In this document: in pieces, positions 6,723 to 10,149 of the stretch
Numbering within the stretch: the first letter of the stretch is position 1
Layout of the letters: every line of letters starts with the position of its first letter
Source of the DNA: Alkalibacterium sp046484155
GTDB lineage: Bacteria; Bacillota; Bacilli; Lactobacillales; Carnobacteriaceae_A
Assembly (NCBI RefSeq): GCF_046484155.1
Contig: NZ_JAWOBT010000092.1
Coordinates: forward strand, 1 to 10,149
Reading direction: 5' to 3'
Length of the DNA: 10,149 nucleotides
Position numbers and translations under genes: made by a program
The notes under the pieces: generated by a model
Database searches by the model: none
Told to the model about the DNA's origin: nothing
The model's input: the letters and a program-made list of their open reading frames with translations, nothing else

Positions 6723-7679
6723 CTATTTAAACCATCCTTTTTTCTTGAACCAGAAAAAAAGCGAGAGACCGATCATCAGCATGATCCCCAGGACTATAAA
6801 GTAGCCATATTTCCATTCCAGTTCGGGCATATTGACAAAGTTCATTCCATAAATTCCGGAAATCAAGGTCAGCGGTATGAAGATAGAAGTGATGATGGTC
6901 AGGATCTTCATCACTTCATTGGACTGGTGAGACGTCATGGAAAGATAATTGTCGCGGATATCCGATGTGAATTCCCTGTTGGAACTGACCAGTTCCGATA
7001 CCTTCAGTAAATGATCATAAATATCGGAAAAATACTCCCGTCTCTTTTTTACTTCTGTCAAATGCTGGGAATTCAGCATCCGGTAGAGCAGATCCCGCAT
7101 CGGATTGACTGTCTGGCGGATATGCAACAGCATATGCCGAGTATCGAACAGTTCGTCCATCAGTTCATCCGTCGACTGGTTTTGTCGGTTATCTTCAATC
7201 GTATCCAGCTTGCCCTCGATGTGATAAATAAGCGGAAAATAAGTATCAACCAGTTTGTCCAATGTTTGATAAAAGACATAATACGGGTCCCATTTTTTTA
7301 TAACATCTTGTGCTGTGATTCTACTCCATACTTGTTCCACCTCTTTAGATGCTTCAAAGTGAAAGGTGATGATATAACTTTTCCCGACAAAGAAATCCAG
7401 TTCTTCTTTTATTACTTCCTTGTCTTCTCTTTTGACTGTATGGGTGACATAAAAATCGTATCCCTCATAATAATCCAGTTTGGGCCGCTGAAGCAGAAAC
7501 CCACAGTCTTCGATAGCTAATGGGTGAAAATGGAAAACGGAATCCAGCAGACGGAATTCTTCAGCAGTTGGATCGCTGAAATCGACCCAATACCATTTAT
7601 ATTTTTTTAAGTTTTCTTCATCCACACGGACGTCTGTTTCCATCGTGTCATCCGGGAGTACGCCTATTACATTGATCAT
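6723..7679 (-). CDS. corA: CorA-type divalent cation channel (Mg2+/Co2+ transporter family)
   Basis: This 318-residue protein has the CorA plan. An N-terminal alpha/beta cytoplasmic domain is followed by a long helical stalk (about 135-258). A first transmembrane helix (about 259-277) ends in the signature YGMN at 277-280. The periplasmic-type loop carries MPEL at 284-287, then comes a second helix (about 292-311) and a short basic tail (KKKGWFK). GMN forms the selectivity filter of the homopentameric channel in the cytoplasmic membrane. The MPEL loop is usual for Mg2+-carrying members, but ion choice (Mg2+, Co2+, Ni2+, Zn2+) is not certain from sequence. The ATG at 7679 has AAAGGAT about 9 nt upstream. 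It is monocistronic, with its own promoter and msrA convergent downstream. No M-box riboswitch is evident in the short leader. Confidence 0.95.
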   Translation of the reverse strand: MINVIGVLPDDTMETDVRVDEENLKKYKWYWVDFSDPTAEEFRLLDSVFHFHPLAIEDCGFLLQRPKLDYYEGYDFYVTHTVKREDKEVIKEELDFFVGKSYIITFHFEASKEVEQVWSRITAQDVIKKWDPYYVFYQTLDKLVDTYFPLIYHIEGKLDTIEDNRQNQSTDELMDELFDTRHMLLHIRQTVNPMRDLLYRMLNSQHLTEVKKRREYFSDIYDHLLKVSELVSSNREFTSDIRDNYLSMTSHQSNEVMKILTIITSIFIPLTLISGIYGMNFVNMPELEWKYGYFIVLGIMLMIGLSLFFWFKKKGWFK

Positions 7680-7715
7680 GACTAAAACATCCTTTGCAAA
7701 TTAACTTGATACTTC

Positions 7716-7745
7716 ATTATACGATAATATAAGAAACTATTCTAA
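7716..7745 (-). promoter_or_regulatory. Promoter of corA
   Basis: On the minus strand, a perfect -10 TATAAT lies at 7716-7721, and an 18-nt spacer separates it from TTAGAA (7740-7745), a 3-of-6 -35. Transcription would begin about 30 nt upstream of the corA ATG, leaving a leader too short for a riboswitch. Confidence 0.6.
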
Positions 7746-7873
7746 CTTTCATATCAAACCGTTCGTGTCGAGTCTTTCCTGGTAATCTTCATATGATCAC
7801 TTGTTGTTCGACTAGGTCAGAGATCGATCTAATTTGATCAGTAAAACGACTGACATGTCCATATGCAAAAAAA

Positions 7874-7893
7874 GAGGGTGGGACAAAAGTCTC
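7874..7893 (+). repeat. Left terminal inverted repeat of the IS
   Basis: This repeat matches the inverse of 9644-9663 at 19 of 20 positions. It is itself partly self-complementary: GGGAC-AAAA-GTCTC can fold with a G-U pair, and with the adjacent CACACC the stem grows to about 8 bp with one bulge. Read on the minus strand, the end is followed immediately by seven Ts from the flank, so a weak terminator may form at the junction. Confidence 0.82.
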
Positions 7894-7913
7894 ACACCTA
7901 ATCTGAAATAATG

Positions 7914-7961
7914 AAAAAGCTGCGTCAGTTTGTAGATAAATACAAACTGACGCAGCTTTTT
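7914..7961. terminator. Perfect 21-bp terminator hairpin after the transposase gene
   Basis: Arms at 7914-7934 and 7941-7961 are perfectly complementary over 21 bp, with a GATAAA loop. They end in AAAAA on one side and TTTTT on the other, so the hairpin can terminate transcription in either direction. The GC-rich core is GCTGCGTCAG. It starts 14 nt downstream of the transposase stop and lies inside the IS, so it should end the transposase mRNA and also insulate corA from it. Confidence 0.88.
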
Positions 7962-7975
7962 CTATCTTTCTCCTT

Positions 7976-9514
7976 CTATAATTGCTTTCTTTTGTTATAT
8001 TTCCTCAAATTGTTTGCCATGAATATGAGGTTCGTTTCATTTTCTACCTTCGACTGCCCACGGACAGAAAATCGAGTGAAACCTAAATTAGCCTTCACCT
8101 GACCAAAAGTTGGTTCGACATCGACTTTGCGTTTTCCATAAAGTCTTCGTCCTTCGGGTGATGAAAGCTGTTCTTTTATATTTAATTTCTGTTCTTCATA
8201 GTGGTAATTGATTGATACTGTTTTTCGCCCGTTCCGATAAAGTGGATCGGTAGACTGATAGATATGGGACAGCTTGACGTAGCCGGTGTCCGTTTTATAC
8301 CTTCGGACATGCGCGAAGGCATAAACAGTCCCGTCGGGATGACTATACGTATCTTCATGATCATCGTATGTCCAGTTAGCCAGGTTTTTATCGGACTGGA
8401 TATATTTTTTCTTCTGTTCTTTTTCATACATCCCGTACTTTATTAATCCAGTCCATTCGGACTGGTCTATATACTCCAGATTTTCCTGGCTTCCGTACCC
8501 AGCATCTGCCACAATAAACTGAGTAGGTTTGACTTCCTTCGGAAGCGATTCGATAAACGGAATCAATGTCTTCGTATCAGTGGGGTTGGGATAAACTTGG
8601 GTGTGCAGAACAAACTGGTTTTCTGTTGCGATTTGCACATTATACCCGGCTTTCAGTTGTCCGTTTCTCATGTGATCGTCTTTCATTCGCATGAACGTCG
8701 CATCGGGATCGGTTTTTGAAAAACTGTTCCGACCGTTGAATGTGTTGTAATACGCCTCATACTTATGTTCTCTGGGGATAAAATCCTTTTTCATTTTATT
8801 ATGGTGTTTTTTCAGTGACCGGCGTTTTCTTTTCAATTGACTTACGTGTTCTTTTTCTGAACTGTTAGTGATCTCTTTTTCGACCTTATCTAGTTCATCT
8901 TTCAAAAGATCATTCAACTCAAGAATGTCTTCCTTAGTGAAATCTTCTTTAGTTTCCTTCTTTATTTCTTGTTCAATCAGTGGGGCTATTTCATTGGTGT
9001 AGTAGTCGCGTTCTTTTTCTTTCAGCTTAGGATAGTATCGGTCTACTGCTTTTTTCCACACGAAGGTGTATTTATTCGCATTCGCCTCTAATTTAGTCCC
9101 ATCTATGAACAGTGCTTTTCCCTCGATCAGTTTTTCCTTTTTCAATCGAGCTGAGAAACTGACATACAGGTCCCGAATGATTCTCTTGGCATGATCAGAT
9201 CCTCTGAAGCGGTTAATTGTACGATAAGAAATGATTGTTTGAGCAGTAAGCCACTGCATCGCTAAATTTTCACGCATCATTTTCTCAATATCTCTTCCTG
9301 AAAATGTCCGCTCAGAGTAAGCAAAAAGAAGAGCTTTCAGTAACACTTTAGGATGATAGGCCGGGCGACCGAATTCGTTTATAATGAGCTGATAATCCTC
9401 GTCTGTCAAGTCTTCTATCACTGTATCAATGGCATAGACGATATGGTTTTCCGGTAGGAAAACATCTAATTCTAATGGCAAGGTTGTTTGATTCATGGTA
9501 TATTGTAAGTACAT
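7976..9514 (-). CDS. IS1182-family transposase (DDE), full length
   Basis: This 512-residue protein has an N-terminal DUF772-type region (about 10-115: GRPAYHPKVLLKALLFAYSE and the following helices) and a DDE catalytic core. D138 lies in ALFIDGTKLEANANK, D337 in FIVADAGYGSQEN and E467 in VDVEPTFGQVKANLGF. A charged, coiled-coil-like insert (about 155-250) separates the first Asp from the rest, as in this family. It acts on the terminal repeats of its own element by cut-and-paste or a related route. I chose the ATG at 9514 because AAAGGG lies 8 nt upstream. A GTG at 9523 would overlap this ribosome site, and an ATG at 9496 has none. All three acidic residues are present and no frameshift is seen, so the enzyme may be active. 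Translation is probably restrained by the leader hairpin described separately. Confidence 0.93.
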   Translation of the reverse strand: MYLQYTMNQTTLPLELDVFLPENHIVYAIDTVIEDLTDEDYQLIINEFGRPAYHPKVLLKALLFAYSERTFSGRDIEKMMRENLAMQWLTAQTIISYRTINRFRGSDHAKRIIRDLYVSFSARLKKEKLIEGKALFIDGTKLEANANKYTFVWKKAVDRYYPKLKEKERDYYTNEIAPLIEQEIKKETKEDFTKEDILELNDLLKDELDKVEKEITNSSEKEHVSQLKRKRRSLKKHHNKMKKDFIPREHKYEAYYNTFNGRNSFSKTDPDATFMRMKDDHMRNGQLKAGYNVQIATENQFVLHTQVYPNPTDTKTLIPFIESLPKEVKPTQFIVADAGYGSQENLEYIDQSEWTGLIKYGMYEKEQKKKYIQSDKNLANWTYDDHEDTYSHPDGTVYAFAHVRRYKTDTGYVKLSHIYQSTDPLYRNGRKTVSINYHYEEQKLNIKEQLSSPEGRRLYGKRKVDVEPTFGQVKANLGFTRFSVRGQSKVENETNLIFMANNLRKYNKRKQL

Positions 9515-9573
9515 AAAGAGCACCCTTTCTTAATGTAGTTGTGGTGATTACATTATATCAAAAGGTGCTCTTT
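9515..9573 (-). promoter_or_regulatory. Anti-read-through leader hairpin that masks the transposase ribosome site
   Basis: On the minus strand, AAAGAGCACC (9573-9564) is exactly complementary to GGTGCTCTTT (9524-9515), which ends just before the transposase ATG. TTT/AAA extend the stem past one bulged G. The paired region covers the AAAGGG ribosome site. The transposase promoter lies in the loop, so only transcripts starting outside the element carry both arms. Read on the plus strand, the same repeat ends in T8 and could terminate incoming transcription. Confidence 0.65.
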
Positions 9574-9580
9574 TTTTTAA
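9552..9580 (-). promoter_or_regulatory. Transposase promoter inside the IS
   Basis: On the minus strand, an extended -10, TGATATAAT, has TATAAT at 9557-9552. TTAAAA at 9580-9575 is a 4-of-6 -35 with a 17-nt spacer. The predicted start near 9545 gives a leader of about 30 nt that carries the ribosome site but lacks the upstream pairing arm. Confidence 0.6.
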
Positions 9581-9588
9581 CCAAAAAG

Positions 9589-9629
9589 AAGTCCTGAACG
9601 AAAATCATAACGATTTTTGTTCAGGACTT
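9589..9629. terminator. 18-bp hairpin upstream of the transposase promoter, probable terminator
   Basis: Arms at 9589-9606 and 9612-9629 pair over 18 bp with a single G-T, around the loop ATAAC. The core is AGTCCTGAAC/GTTCAGGACT. T-rich sequence follows on both strands (TTTCTATTT on plus; CTTCTTTTTGG on minus). Lying between the permease and the transposase promoter, it could stop permease transcripts from entering the transposase gene and mirrors the hairpin at the other end. Confidence 0.65.
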
Positions 9630-9643
9630 TTCTATTTATAACC

Positions 9644-9663
9644 GAGACTTTTGTCCCAGCCTC
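9644..9663 (-). repeat. Right terminal inverted repeat of the IS
   Basis: On the minus strand it reads GAGGCTGGGACAAAAGTCTC, differing from the left end only at the fifth base. With the next bases GGTT inside the element, the end can fold as a 9-bp stem with G-U pairs around an AAAA loop. It begins 43 nt after the permease stop codon. Confidence 0.82.
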
Positions 9664-9706
9664 GTTTATATTTGCTGTTCATCATCGTTCTTTGCTCGTC
9701 TTTAAT

Positions 9707-10149
9707 TTACAGACTCTTTCGATACAAGTACACACCATAGAGTGTTGTGAGGATGGTTCCAATAATAAGTGTCAGATGATATAAAGGATCCCAACCCTCA
9801 CCTGTAAAGAAGAGTAAAACGATCCCCAGGGCAATGAATAAGAAGCCGATTATACTTGACGTGTACAACCCGAATTTTCCAAAAGGAATCTCGTAGGGTC
9901 TGACGATATCTTTATCCACTTTCCTCAATTTCACAACCGTTGGAAACAGCCATAAATAAGGGAGGAAGAAGATCAAGAAACTGAAGGAAAGAATCGTCCA
10001 GAATGCATCATTGGCATTCCCGCTTAATGCAAAATTCAAAACGATTAGGAATGTGGCGATGAGTCCCATCAAGATATAAGAGTAATCAGGGGTATCGTAT
10101 TTTTCATTCCGATGACCCAAGATCTTGGTATGTTTAGTGAACTCTGCTT
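9707..10149 (-). CDS. APC-family amino acid permease, C-terminal part (5' end outside window)
   Basis: The frame is open from the right edge to the TAA at 9707, giving 146 visible codons. The visible part holds four hydrophobic helices, as expected for TM9-TM12 of a 12-helix APC transporter: YSYILMGLIATFLIVLNFAL, DAFWTILSFSFLIFFLPYLW, a segment around SSIIGFLFIALGIVLLFF, and LTLIIGTILTTLYGVYLY. Between the second and third is KVDKDIVRPYEIPFGKFG, which fits the RPy-x-P-G-G-x-G loop typical of amino acid permeases. Such proteins move amino acids by proton symport or antiport across the cytoplasmic membrane. The substrate cannot be assigned without the N-terminal two thirds. The gene ends 43 nt before the right end of the IS, so its native terminator is either in that gap (none is obvious) or was displaced by the insertion; the IS hairpins may now serve. 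Confidence 0.85.
   Translation of the reverse strand, partial: AEFTKHTKILGHRNEKYDTPDYSYILMGLIATFLIVLNFALSGNANDAFWTILSFSFLIFFLPYLWLFPTVVKLRKVDKDIVRPYEIPFGKFGLYTSSIIGFLFIALGIVLLFFTGEGWDPLYHLTLIIGTILTTLYGVYLYRKSL

Larger units (their letters stand above)
7874..9663 (-). mobile_element. IS1182-family insertion sequence, apparently intact
   Basis: The element is bounded by 20-nt terminal inverted repeats: GAGGGTGGGACAAAAGTCTC at 7874-7893, and its inverse with one mismatch (GAGACTTTTGTCCCAGCCTC) at 9644-9663. It is about 1790 bp long and encodes one full-length transposase on the minus strand. It contains a long hairpin inside each end. No target-site duplication is visible: the left flank ends in A7 and the right flank begins GTTTATA. 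The exact outer boundary could therefore be a few bases off. It lies between corA and the 3' end of an amino acid permease and interrupts no recognisable gene. Confidence 0.85.

Noticed and set aside
7011..7520. 169-codon open frame on the plus strand
   Set aside because: It lies opposite the corA stalk region, with no ribosome site and no family features; an antisense shadow of a well-conserved gene.
7680..7715. Mg2+ riboswitch (M-box) upstream of corA
   Set aside because: The leader from the predicted start is only about 30 nt, too short for any known Mg2+ riboswitch.
7746..7873. Possible hidden gene or RNA between corA and the IS
   Set aside because: There are only scattered short repeats (CATATG, GTCAG/CTGAC) and no start with a ribosome site. 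It looks like a promoter-proximal spacer.
7914..7961. CRISPR-like or other repeat unit
   Set aside because: It is a single perfect hairpin with T-tails at the end of a transposase gene, not a repeat-spacer array.

Overview
The window looks like a chromosomal segment of a low-GC Gram-positive bacterium, most likely in the order Lactobacillales (a Carnobacteriaceae-type lineage would fit). The basis is AT-rich sequence, strong AGGAGG-type ribosome sites, the protein families present (DUF6320 cassette, 'GDHTE' type MsrA, CorA with GMN) and an IS1182-family element. The genus is inference. There are no rRNA, tRNA or CRISPR features.

Left half (1-5602, all minus strand): five genes are packed head to tail. 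In transcription order they are an HSL-type alpha/beta hydrolase, a condensation/AATase-like acyltransferase, a six-pass membrane protein with an N-terminal zinc ribbon (DUF6320-like), a MutT-type NUDIX hydrolase, and a large PLD-nuclease/SF2-helicase protein that leaves the window at its left edge. Gaps are 12, 1, 36 and 2 nt. No terminator is visible between them, so one transcript could cover all five. The first three resemble a lipid or ester acylation cassette of unknown product. The last two form a nucleotide-sanitising/nuclease-helicase pair that looks translationally coupled and is a candidate DNA-repair or phage-defence unit.

Middle (5603-7873): a 338-nt divergent intergenic region with candidate promoters for both directions and a small palindrome, then msrA on the plus strand (a divergent form with a single cysteine). 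It converges on a minus-strand corA-type divalent cation channel, with a weak candidate terminator hairpin between them. corA has its own good -10 box.

Right (7874-10149): an apparently intact IS1182-family insertion sequence (about 1.79 kb, 20-bp terminal inverted repeats with one mismatch, transposase on the minus strand with D, D and E all present). It lies just downstream of the 3' end of an APC-family amino acid permease that enters from the right edge. The IS has a long perfect terminator hairpin after the transposase, a second hairpin before it, and a leader in which an upstream arm can pair with the transposase ribosome site. The transposase promoter lies between the two arms, an arrangement expected to silence translation from read-through transcripts only.

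The most notable items are the NUDIX plus PLD-helicase pair, the uncharacterised hydrolase/acyltransferase/zinc-ribbon cassette, and the anti-read-through leader of the IS.
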